Part shown: positions 1 through 7,194 of the stretch, piece after piece
Numbering within the stretch: position 1 is the first letter of the stretch
Layout: every line of letters starts with the position of its first letter
Assembly (NCBI GenBank): GCA_900541475.1
Contig: UQJV01000030.1
Span: 1-25,842, forward strand
Direction of reading: 5' to 3'
Length of the DNA: 25,842 bases
DNA from: an uncultured Collinsella sp.
GTDB taxonomy: Bacteria; Actinomycetota; Coriobacteriia; Coriobacteriales; Coriobacteriaceae
Position numbers and translations under genes: made by a program
The notes under the pieces: model-generated
Seen by the model: only the letters and a program-made list of their open reading frames with translations
The model's database searches: none
What the model was told of the DNA's origin: nothing

Positions 1-55
1 GCGCATTCGGCGAGATGCGTTTGCGAAAGTGGTCAATTTTAGATTAGCGCTAACA
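1..55. mobile_element. Possible end of a second insertion sequence (IS21-like?)
   Basis: The IS110 transposase similarity stops abruptly at about position 56. Read on the minus strand, what follows starts TGTTAGCGC, contains the 10-bp palindrome TTAGCGCTAA (44-53) and then an AT-rich block with TTGACCAC. A TG start and TTGACCAC-like blocks fit the terminal repeats of IS21-family elements. The assignment is from general memory of such ends; the rest of the element lies outside the window, and no transposition gene of its own is visible. The element would be inserted into, or would have deleted the rest of, the IS110 gene. Confidence 0.35.
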
Positions 56-429
56 CCTTCGACCTCGGGGGAGGGGACCCATACGGGGGAGATGTCGTGG
101 GCGAGTATCGCCTTGGCCATCCTGGCGGCGTCGTTCCTGTCGTTCTTGGAGGCCGAGTCGGCGGCCGACCTGGGGATCTTCGAGACCGCGGCGACGGCGC
201 ACTCGACGCCGAGCCCGGCGAGCTCCCTTTGCGGGGCGAAGCCGAGGTAGCCGCTCTCGTAGGCCGCGAGCGACGGCCCGGGGAACCCATCCATCCACCC
301 GGCGATCTCGCCCCAGGGGTTGCCGGGGAACCTCCTCGTCACGGCCTCGCCGGTGTCCGCGTCGAGGGCGCAGACGGTGGTCGACCTCAGGTGGACGTCC
401 ATCCCGAACGCGGTAGAATACTTTGGCAT
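56..429 (-). pseudogene. IS110-family transposase, N-terminal fragment
   Basis: Read from ATG at 429, the frame begins MPKYSTAFGMDVHLRSTTVC and runs about 124 codons to the junction near 56. It shows the N-terminal DEDD (RuvC-like) domain of IS110 transposases: D11 in FGMDVH, the Glu in YESG, and the pair of Asp in KNDRNDA. IS110 transposases are normally around 300-400 residues with a C-terminal serine-containing Transposase_20 domain. Here the protein is cut after VPSPEVEG and the frame continues into unrelated residues up to the window edge. A Shine-Dalgarno GGGAGG sits just upstream, inside a small palindrome (430-440). The gene is almost certainly non-functional as it stands, unless the missing part resumes beyond the window start. 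Much higher third-position GC than the neighbouring AAA+ gene agrees with separate origin. Confidence 0.8.
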
Positions 430-868
430 GGGAGCCTCCCAACCTCGTTGCGGCGCGGCTGCGCCTATGGCACTTCAACATCATTGTCGCAGCCCCGACC
501 CGCGGTCACGAGCGGGGGCTCCTGTCTTTTTAGTGCCCTCGGATTGGGTCATAGTGTCTGTCACGTCCAAAACATCGAGGTTAGTGGCCTTCTTTGCGTG
601 CGGAACTCGCGACAAACTTAATGTCCGGCCCGTCGGGGCCACACGACACTTTGTAGAAGGCGGCTCGCTTTTCGGAACTGGGCTGATATTTTCTTGATGT
701 AAGGCGCTCTTGGTCCTTTTGGGCCTGGGGCGCCTGTCTTGTATGAGTAAATTTTTGGGACATGTCTTGAAATCTACTTCAAACTCTCGTGCAGGACGAG
801 AAGTTTGAGCTATAACTTCTCGTCCTGCACGAGAAGTTATATACTTTAAATATTGAAAGGAGAGTATC
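430..868. other. Hairpin-rich non-coding region between IS110 fragment and AAA+ gene
   Basis: No credible gene is seen in these 439 bases; the open frames crossing it on the minus strand are low-complexity and lack convincing ribosome sites. It contains several self-complementary stretches. 491-520 pairs AGCCCC with GGGGCT and is followed by CTTTTT on the plus strand, so it could end transcription. 612-654 pairs ACAAA, TGTC and GGCCC with matching 3' arms. 702-735 pairs AGGCGC/GCGCCT and GGTCC/GGGCC across a symmetric internal loop. The part next to the transposase start (430 to about 620) is where IS110-type elements carry their left end and, in the IS110 group, a guide (bridge) RNA. That assignment is positional inference only; the outer boundary of the element was not identified. 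Confidence 0.5.
779..841. promoter_or_regulatory. Two facing palindromes upstream of the AAA+ gene
   Basis: The right palindrome is perfect: TATAACTTCTCGT (811-823), spacer CCTGC, ACGAGAAGTTATA (829-841), i.e. 13-bp arms around 5 bp. The left one (about 779-808) has the same core, CTCGT-GCAGG-ACGAG, with one base missing from its left arm and with the spacer in the opposite orientation. The two copies together therefore also form a longer inverted repeat around TTTGAGCTA. The right copy ends about 15 bp before the ribosome site of the ATPase gene, so binding there would overlap its promoter or leader. It could be an operator pair, an RNA hairpin, or a recombinase or transposase site. Confidence 0.7.
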
Positions 869-2242
869 ATGGCACCTACGGCGTTGAGTATTGCAGAGAT
901 TGTTGCCGAGGCCCGTTCCTTTGAGATTCCTCATGTCGTGCATCGAGACGATGTCATCGGTGATCTTCCCGAGCCAAAGCCGTTCAATCTCGTCCATATC
1001 ATTACGGGCATCAGGCGCTGCGGCAAAACGTTCTATGCGTTTCAATGGATTCGTCGCCTTATCGATCTCGGTATCGATTCCGAGCGTATCTTCTACTTCA
1101 ATTTTGCCGACGATCGTCTTCGGCCTGCGCCGGACACGCTTATGGGCGACATATTGGAAGAATACTGGCGTCAGGTTCCCTCTGCGCGGTCAAAGGGCTG
1201 TTATCTCTTTTTGGATGAGGTGCAGGAGATAGGTGGATGGCAGGGCGTTTGCCAACGCTTGGCCGAGCATGAGAATGTGACACTTGTTATTACTGGATCT
1301 TCTTCGAAGCTCTCTGCTGATGAAATCGCAACACAGTTTCGCGGTCGTTCGCAAGAGCATGCCATGCATCCGCTCTCGTTTCGCGAGTACTGCGCGTTTC
1401 ATCACATTGAAGCGCCGGATATGTCTACTGATGCTGGAACTCTAGCTGTTTCTCCGCAGCAGCGGACTGATCTGGAATCGGCATATGACCGTTACCTCGT
1501 AGAGGGTGGCTTCCCTGGGGTTCAGGAGCTTAATGCCGGTTCGCGTATTCAGATGCTTCAGGCTTATCTACGAGATGTTGTTGCGCGAGATATTCTCGAA
1601 CGAAGCGGACGCACGGATATCGCTCTCGCCAACCAGGTGGGGCTCTTCTGTCTGAGGAACACGGGGTGTGACCTCTCGGTCAACAGTTTGCTGGATGCTT
1701 TAAAGTCTGTCGGATATCGAGCGTCATGGGAAAAAATTAGTGAGCTCGTGCGTCTGTTCCAACAGGCTCATCTCATTGGGCTGCTACCGGAGTATTCGAC
1801 GGCGCTATCGCCGAAGACAACGACAACGGATAAAGTTTATGCCGTCGATCAGGGAATGGCATATGCGACGTCGTGTGCCAATCAACAGGATATTGGAAAG
1901 CGCCTGGAGACTGCAATATATGCTGAGCTTATGCGCCGCACGGCAAATGGTCGCATGGAAACGGTGACTTCATATACGGCTCCAACGCAAACGCGAGAAA
2001 AGGTCGATTTTCTGGTCGGAGATGCCTTGGCATCGGATCCCTATGCTCTTTATCAGGTAACGGTTGATATGACGGCGGAGAAAACACGCCGGCGCGAAGT
2101 CGGATCCCTCGAGATTGCAATGGCAAAAACTGGGATCGAGGACGCAAAAATCATCACGCTTCGTGAGGCGACCCAGATCGAAACGGAGCATGGCATTATC
2201 GAAGTCATTCCCGCATGGAAATGGTCGCTTGGCCTGAAATAG
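869..2242 (+). CDS. AAA+ ATPase with C-terminal DUF4143 / nuclease-like domain
   Basis: 457 aa, starting at ATG 869 behind AAAGGAGAG. The N-terminal AAA_14 domain has a Walker A GIRRCGKT (47-54), Walker B YLFLDEVQE (112-120), a sensor-like VITGSSSKL (140-148), and GRSQEH followed by PLSFREYC, all typical of this superfamily. Residues from about 230 onward (YLRDVVARDILERSG) match DUF4143. The extreme C-terminus resembles a PD-(D/E)xK nuclease fold (KVDFLVGD then LYQVTVD), but the usual ExK is replaced by QVT, so nuclease activity is doubtful. The family is common in gut bacteria and archaea, often in several copies per genome; its function is poorly established. It stands alone between an IS scar and a tRNA, with a pair of palindromes just upstream that may control it. 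No signal peptide or membrane segment is seen, so it is probably cytoplasmic. Confidence 0.92.
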   Translation: MAPTALSIAEIVAEARSFEIPHVVHRDDVIGDLPEPKPFNLVHIITGIRRCGKTFYAFQWIRRLIDLGIDSERIFYFNFADDRLRPAPDTLMGDILEEYWRQVPSARSKGCYLFLDEVQEIGGWQGVCQRLAEHENVTLVITGSSSKLSADEIATQFRGRSQEHAMHPLSFREYCAFHHIEAPDMSTDAGTLAVSPQQRTDLESAYDRYLVEGGFPGVQELNAGSRIQMLQAYLRDVVARDILERSGRTDIALANQVGLFCLRNTGCDLSVNSLLDALKSVGYRASWEKISELVRLFQQAHLIGLLPEYSTALSPKTTTTDKVYAVDQGMAYATSCANQQDIGKRLETAIYAELMRRTANGRMETVTSYTAPTQTREKVDFLVGDALASDPYALYQVTVDMTAEKTRRREVGSLEIAMAKTGIEDAKIITLREATQIETEHGIIEVIPAWKWSLGLK

Positions 2243-2289
2243 GGCGTGCCGCTGCGTGCCGCTGCGTCGCTTCGCTCCTTGCGTGCTGC

Positions 2290-2347
2290 GCTGGAAAACG
2301 CTTCGCGTTTCCTCAGCTCCGCACTCTTGCGGGTTCGAATCCCTCCG
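2290..2347 (+). other. Hairpins and an inverted tRNA T-arm copy after the AAA+ gene
   Basis: Just after the ATPase stop there is a hairpin with GCTG/CAGC and AAACGC/GCGTTT pairing (2290-2317), then a small CCGCA/TGCGG hairpin (2319-2332). Next comes GGGTTCGAATCCCTCCG (2331-2347), identical over 17 bp but in inverted orientation to the T-arm of the tRNA-Gln gene (2412-2428). No tRNA body precedes it, so it is at most a tRNA 3'-end remnant such as an old attachment site. Chance is possible because T-arms are similar to each other. Confidence 0.4.
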
Positions 2348-2359
2348 CTTGCTCACAAG

Positions 2360-2394
2360 AAAAGCCTCCCGATCGGCTATGCGTTCGAGAGGCT
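2360..2394 (-). terminator. Terminator of tRNA-Gln
   Basis: Read on the minus strand, AGCCTC pairs with GAGGCT around a roughly 20-nt loop and is followed directly by TTTTCTT. It lies about 10 bp past the 3' end of the tRNA gene, the expected place for its factor-independent terminator. Confidence 0.6.
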
Positions 2395-2402
2395 GGTTTC
2401 TT

Positions 2403-2477
2403 TGGCTGGGACGGAGGGATTCGAACCCCCAACAGCCGGCACCAAAAACCGGAGTTCTACCGTTGAACTACGTCCCA
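2403..2477 (-). tRNA. trnQ: tRNA-Gln (anticodon UUG)
   Basis: On the minus strand the acceptor arm TGGGACG pairs with CGTCCCA, followed by discriminator G and an encoded CCA (75 nt in all). The anticodon stem is CCGGT/GCCGG with loop TTTTGGT, which puts TTG at positions 34-36 and so decodes CAA/CAG as glutamine. The T-arm GGGTTCGAATCCC is canonical. It is transcribed in the same direction as the upstream peptidoglycan-binding protein gene (38 bp away) and ends at its own hairpin. Confidence 0.95.
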
Positions 2478-2515
2478 ATGTGTGGTGTTGCCCAAAAGCA
2501 ACTCGTTTAGTTTAC

Positions 2516-3421
2516 CTAATCTGCGAGGGCATCGCAAACGCCGTCGAGCAGGCGTACGGCGAGTGTCTGCGCGTCGCTTGCGGTGAAGGTTCCGTTGTAG
2601 CGCGTCATGCCCGTGAGCTCAATGCGGATGCGCGCAGGCTTTTGTTGCGCGGCGACATTGGCAGTGCGGATGCGCTGTGCAAGGTTGTGACACTCGGCAA
2701 GGGCGATCGTGGCGCGCGGCGCTGCGTCTGCAGGCAGCTCATCGCTTGCGATCTCGAGCACCAGATCCACGTCGGTCGGGACCTCGGAATCGCAAAGCAT
2801 CATGCCGCTGCTGTCGGTCGTCGCCGTGGCGATGTTCCACATGCGCGATGCAACACTGCGTGCGATGGGGTCCTCACCGATGACGGCAATCTGGAAGCGC
2901 TCGAGCACGTTGGCGGCACGGGCAAAACCGATGCGCGACTCGGCCTCGGTAACCGAGGGCTTGCCTTCCCACACGTGATGCAGGCGGTTGATATAGGCGT
3001 AGGTATCCTGGAACGCCATGCCATCGGCAAATAGGCCGACATTTTCTTGGAACTGCTGCAGAGCGGCCTCGGTGTGCGGGCCAAAATAGCCATCGTCCTC
3101 ACCGCAGGCAAAGCCCAAAACGTTGAGCGCGCGCTGCAGGGCCTGAACGTCGGCGCCATGGAAATTGGGCATGCGCAGATAAAGCGTGCGGTCGCCCAGT
3201 TTATACGAGGCGTCTACCAGGGCGCTCCAACAGGGGATATCGACGGCACAGCCAGCGGCAAGGCCACTATCGAGCCTAAAGGTGCCAACAGCCTGTTCGG
3301 TGGTGGTGCCAAAGCGCTTGTCGGCAACCTCGGTGTCATCGATTGTATAGCCGAGCTGCAGAAGGCGGGACTGGACGTCCTCGACGGCTGCTCCCTGCAT
3401 GCCCGTTGTAATAGGTTCCAT
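2516..3421 (-). CDS. Protein with two peptidoglycan-binding domains, no export signal
   Basis: 301 aa, ATG at 3421 with GAAAGGGG upstream. Two PG_binding_1 repeats are seen, about residues 7-72 (VEDVQSRLLQLGY, FGTTTEQAVGTF) and 88-146 (DVQALQRALNVLGF, DGYFGPHTEAALQQFQ). Residues 165-301 form a domain I do not recognise; it might be a degenerate amidase-like fold, but no catalytic His/Glu pattern is visible. There is no signal peptide, Tat motif or transmembrane segment, so it should stay in the cytoplasm. The arrangement recalls mycobacterial CwlM, a cytoplasmic protein with paired PG-binding domains that regulates wall synthesis; that comparison is an analogy, not a demonstrated homology. 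The polyprenyl synthase gene lies upstream on the same strand, separated by 137 bp. Confidence 0.85.
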   Translation of the reverse strand: MEPITTGMQGAAVEDVQSRLLQLGYTIDDTEVADKRFGTTTEQAVGTFRLDSGLAAGCAVDIPCWSALVDASYKLGDRTLYLRMPNFHGADVQALQRALNVLGFACGEDDGYFGPHTEAALQQFQENVGLFADGMAFQDTYAYINRLHHVWEGKPSVTEAESRIGFARAANVLERFQIAVIGEDPIARSVASRMWNIATATTDSSGMMLCDSEVPTDVDLVLEIASDELPADAAPRATIALAECHNLAQRIRTANVAAQQKPARIRIELTGMTRYNGTFTASDAQTLAVRLLDGVCDALAD

Positions 3422-3558
3422 GAACGAACCCCTTTCGGCGTACCATTCGTACTATTTGAGCGTGTGTCGGATAGACAACGCAAAGGGATGCATAAACATG
3501 CACTCAACAGTGTAGCAAGTTGTACCCAAATACGCTGCTGACAGGTTTTATAACCCCG

Positions 3559-4584
3559 CTAGTTAAGGCGCTCCACAAAGAAATCTGCCATGGAGTCGAA
3601 CAGCTGGCGCGCATGCGGGTCGAGCTCGACACCTTCGATAGCGGCCTTGGCTTTGGCGGTCAGGTTGAGCGCGTAGTTGTGAGCGAAATCGATGGAGCCG
3701 GTTTCCTGGAAGATCTCCACGGCGCGCGCGAGCTGCGTGGGGTCCTCGGTGCCCGAGGAAAGGATTGCCTCGACCTCGTCGTGATGGCGCTCATCAGACA
3801 GGGCGTGCACGGCAACGAGCGTGCGTTTGCCCTCGGTGATGTCGGTGCGGAAGTCCTTGTTGGCGGCCTCTTTGGTGCCGACCAAGTTGAGCAGGTCGTC
3901 CTGAATCTGAAAGGCAAGGCCGGTGTGCAGGCCAAAGGCGCGTAGCGCCTCGACCTGCTCTTCGCTGCCGCCGCCGATAATGGCTCCGGCGGCAAGCGGC
4001 GTGGCTCCGCTGTAATACGCGGTCTTGTGCGTCGCCATGTCCAGGTAGTCATCAACCGAGATATCAAAGCGCTCGTCACGGACCCAACCCAGGTCAAGCG
4101 CTTGACCCTCGATGGTGCGGACGATCATCTCGGTAAGCTCGTGGAGCACACGCAGCTTCACGTCGGACTCGAGCGTGGGATCGTCGAGAACCGTCTTGGT
4201 GACCATGGTGAGCGCCAGGTCGCCACAATTGATGGCAAGCCCCGTGCCCTCGGTAAGGTGCATGCAGGGCTTGCCGCGACGCAGCTGACCGTTGTCGGCG
4301 ATGTCGTCATGGATAAGCGCTCCCGACTGAAAGTGCTCGATAGCTGCCGCCGCGCTGCGGGCGCTTTCAAAGCTGCCACCTACCGCGGTGGCAGCGAGCA
4401 TGCAGATGAGCGGGCGGTGGCGCTTGCCGGCGTTGGCCGTAAATGCCGAGAGCGGGGTATACAGGTAACGCTCGATATCGGCAGAGGTCGCCTGTCCGTC
4501 AAAAAACGTGGCCAGATAGTCGTTAATCTGGTCAAAGTGCTGGGCTAAAAAGCTGGTAAACGGACTGGACACGGGTTCTCGCAT
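3559..4584 (-). CDS. Polyprenyl diphosphate synthase
   Basis: 341 aa, ATG at 4584. It condenses isopentenyl diphosphate units onto an allylic diphosphate to make a prenyl chain for quinones or lipid carriers. The family motifs are intact: GKRHRP (53-58), first Asp-rich motif DDIAD (93-97) and LRRGKP after it, KT (187-188), and the second Asp-rich motif QIQDDLLN (226-233 region). Residues four and five before the first Asp motif are Ala and Gly rather than bulky aromatics, which in this family usually permits products longer than C15; the exact chain length cannot be read. The ribosome site (AAGAAAG) is weak. It is transcribed away from the PTS gene's 3' end, with 116 bp between. Confidence 0.93.
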   Translation of the reverse strand: MREPVSSPFTSFLAQHFDQINDYLATFFDGQATSADIERYLYTPLSAFTANAGKRHRPLICMLAATAVGGSFESARSAAAAIEHFQSGALIHDDIADNGQLRRGKPCMHLTEGTGLAINCGDLALTMVTKTVLDDPTLESDVKLRVLHELTEMIVRTIEGQALDLGWVRDERFDISVDDYLDMATHKTAYYSGATPLAAGAIIGGGSEEQVEALRAFGLHTGLAFQIQDDLLNLVGTKEAANKDFRTDITEGKRTLVAVHALSDERHHDEVEAILSSGTEDPTQLARAVEIFQETGSIDFAHNYALNLTAKAKAAIEGVELDPHARQLFDSMADFFVERLN

Positions 4585-4700
4585 TCTTTCTTAGGTTGCA
4601 CCGTTGCATTATGCAGACAACATATTGCCACATTGGGGCGTCGAGCGCGGCGGTTGAAGAAGATTGAGTTTTGCGGCTGCAAACGCGGCAAGGGGCTCGG

Positions 4701-7151
4701 CTAGATAAGCCCAAAGTGTTCGAGCGCGGTGACGACGCCGTCGTGGTCGAAGCTGTCGGTTACGTAGTCGGCCTTTTCCTTGAGGAAGTCCGGCGCGTTG
4801 CCCATAGCGATGCCAACATCGACCGCCTCCATGAGGGCGATGTCGTTGCTCGCGTCGCCAATGCCATATACGGTGCCGTGGTCTGGCCCCAGGGCGTCAA
4901 GCACGGCCTTGATTCCGGCCCGTTTGGTGCACTCGCGAGGCGAGATTTCTGTGACCTCGAGCTCGAGCTCGTTGAGGCAGAGCAGGGGTCCAAGCTCTTC
5001 ATCTTGGGCGATGCAGTTGGCAAGTGGCGTGGACATAAGAATTTTATAGGCGTTGTAGTGCTCAAGTTGCGTGACGGCGTCGCCCACGGTGCGTGCGTAT
5101 CCGTACATCTCGGGGGCATCTGCACTCATGCGCACCACGCGATCGATGCCCTCAAAGCGAATGACCTCACCCGATTGCTCGAGATAGGGGGCGAGGCGCT
5201 GTAGCAAACCAGGGTTTATGGCTGCATTTCGCACGATGCGCCCCTCGAGTTCGGCGTAACCGCCCGCGAGACACACGACGCCCGCCCACGGCAGCTCGAG
5301 CAGCTTGGGATGGATGCAGCTGAGGGTGCGTCCCGTGCAGATAAAGGCTTTGTTGCCGTTGGCGACAAACGTGCGAATTGCCTGCGCAACCGTTTCGTTG
5401 GGATAGGGGGAGAGGTCTCGCTCGCCCTCGGGGAGCTCTTGGGCAAGTTTGGGATCTTGCCAGGCGAGCGTACCGTCGATGTCGAAGAAGCAGACATTGC
5501 CATGCTTTTTGGCGGTGTCGGCGGCATGAGAAGGCGAGGTGGCGAGTGCAAAACCCGGTTCGAGTCCCATAATCCGATCAAAGTGCTCTTTGACGCGGGG
5601 AACCGAGATGCCGATGATTACCTGGGCAGTCTTGCCGGTGACGATGAGGCCTTTGGCGCCCGCTGCGACAAACGCCGCGTTATCTGCAACGATGGAAGGG
5701 TCTGCGACCTCGACGCGCAGGCGCGTGGCGCAGTTGGTTGCGCCCACAATATTGCCAACGCCACCTAAAAGCTGAATTACCCGCTCAGCGAGGACGTGAT
5801 CTTGATCGGATCGACTATTGACCTCGTCATCGGGAGATTGCTCTTTGGCAAAGCCGCTTTCCGTTAAATGATCGATTGCCGCGCGATTGGCGACATGATC
5901 CTCGCGGCCCGGCGTCTTAAGGTCATAGATCAAGATGAGTGCTCGAAAACTAACAAAAAAGATGAGGCTAAAGGCAAGGCCGATACCGAGCGCCAAAAGG
6001 TAGGAGCCGGCATGCGTCCGCATGAGCGGAATAAAGTTGAAGGCTGCCATCTCCATGAGGCCGCCCGAGAAGATGCCGACGATGCCAAAGAGATTCATGG
6101 TTGTGGCAAGGCAAGACGATAAGACGGCGTAGAGAAAAAAGAGCCCGGGGTGGGTGAACATAAAGAGAAACTCGAGTGGCTCGGTAACGCCGCAAACCAC
6201 CGAGGCGATGATGGCGGGAACAAGGATGGCCCTGAGGCCGGCGCGGCGCTCTGGTTTTGCGGTGGAGTAGAACGCGGCTGCGATGGCGGGAAGGCCAAAG
6301 AGCTTGACCCAGCCGGTGGCGGTAAAACCGGCCCACGGCGCAAGTTCATTAAGGGGGCGCGTGCTATGGGAGAGGATGGGGAGCAAGCTGCTCCACGTGG
6401 CGTAGATGCCGTCGTTAATGACCAGGTTGTCGTAGTAGATCGGCATGTAGAGCAGGTGGTGCAGCCCCATGGGCTCGAGCGCTCGCTCCAAAAGCACAAA
6501 GATGCCCACGCCAAAGGGGCCGACGCCCGCAAGTGCGTGGCGCAGTGTTTCGGTCACAGCGTATACGGAGGGCACGATGGCGGCCGAGATAGCGGCAAGG
6601 GCAAACACGGCAAAAAAGCTGATGAGGTAGACCAGCGAGGAGCCCGAGAAGGTGCCGAGCCAATCGGGAACCTTGGCATCGTAGAAGCGGTCATGGATGG
6701 CGACGACGGTTGCCGACACCGCCAGCGGGCCAATAATGCCGGTGTCGAGGGTTTTGATGCCGTCGATGATGGTGATGCCGCTAGCGGAGGTCAAAGACGA
6801 CGGGTACTTAAGTCCAAGGTTGTCTCCGCTCAGCTTGATGATCTCGCTCAAAAAGAAGCAATAGGCAAAATAGGCCACGAGCGCCTCGAGGCAACAACGT
6901 GCCGGTTGCTTTTGGGCAAGGCCGATGGGCAGCGCTACGGCAAAAAGGAGCGGAAGTCGTTTAAAGACCGTCCACGAGCCGCGCTGAATGATAGTCCAAA
7001 AAACGTACCAAGGGGTTCCGTATACGGCGAGGTCGCCGACGATATCCGCAGACGTTGCGAGGGCGGAGACGCCGACCATAAGGCCCGATATGGAAAACAA
7101 CATGGCGGGCGCGAACATTGCCCCGCCAAAGCGTTGGATTTTTTGCAGCAT
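4701..7151 (-). CDS. PTS alpha-glucoside-type EIICB permease fused to a HAD phosphatase
   Basis: 816 aa, ATG at 7151 behind GGGAGG. Residues 1 to about 410 are a multi-span EIIC of the glucose/alpha-glucoside superfamily, with the typical start MLQKIQRFGGAMF and the EIIC motif GVTEPLEF (321-328). After a charged linker, residues about 450-530 are an EIIB domain with the phosphorylated Cys474 in NCATRLRV. From about 551 to the end is a Cof-type HAD hydrolase: FFDIDGT (D557, D559), CTGRT (T606), K744 and GDASND (D766, D770), so all four HAD motifs are intact. No EIIA is present, so it needs one from elsewhere. EIICB proteins usually end after EIIB, so the HAD tail is unusual. It may dephosphorylate the sugar phosphate just imported (inference), giving free maltose or a related disaccharide. 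A GntR gene is divergent, and two HutC-like sites lie between them. Confidence 0.9.
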   Translation of the reverse strand: MLQKIQRFGGAMFAPAMLFSISGLMVGVSALATSADIVGDLAVYGTPWYVFWTIIQRGSWTVFKRLPLLFAVALPIGLAQKQPARCCLEALVAYFAYCFFLSEIIKLSGDNLGLKYPSSLTSASGITIIDGIKTLDTGIIGPLAVSATVVAIHDRFYDAKVPDWLGTFSGSSLVYLISFFAVFALAAISAAIVPSVYAVTETLRHALAGVGPFGVGIFVLLERALEPMGLHHLLYMPIYYDNLVINDGIYATWSSLLPILSHSTRPLNELAPWAGFTATGWVKLFGLPAIAAAFYSTAKPERRAGLRAILVPAIIASVVCGVTEPLEFLFMFTHPGLFFLYAVLSSCLATTMNLFGIVGIFSGGLMEMAAFNFIPLMRTHAGSYLLALGIGLAFSLIFFVSFRALILIYDLKTPGREDHVANRAAIDHLTESGFAKEQSPDDEVNSRSDQDHVLAERVIQLLGGVGNIVGATNCATRLRVEVADPSIVADNAAFVAAGAKGLIVTGKTAQVIIGISVPRVKEHFDRIMGLEPGFALATSPSHAADTAKKHGNVCFFDIDGTLAWQDPKLAQELPEGERDLSPYPNETVAQAIRTFVANGNKAFICTGRTLSCIHPKLLELPWAGVVCLAGGYAELEGRIVRNAAINPGLLQRLAPYLEQSGEVIRFEGIDRVVRMSADAPEMYGYARTVGDAVTQLEHYNAYKILMSTPLANCIAQDEELGPLLCLNELELEVTEISPRECTKRAGIKAVLDALGPDHGTVYGIGDASNDIALMEAVDVGIAMGNAPDFLKEKADYVTDSFDHDGVVTALEHFGLI

Positions 7152-7194
7152 GTTCTGCCTCCCGAATATCGAGGCGCGTTGCGCATGGTGAAAC

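Noticed and set aside
481..870. 129-aa minus-strand frame in the hairpin-rich region
   Set aside because: Its start would lie inside the AAA+ leader palindrome, composition is basic and low in structure, and it crosses three hairpins. It may be a translated repeat, not a gene.
2246..3034. 262-aa plus-strand frame over the tRNA and the peptidoglycan-binding gene
   Set aside because: It runs through the tRNA gene and antisense to the PG-binding protein; no ribosome site or domain.
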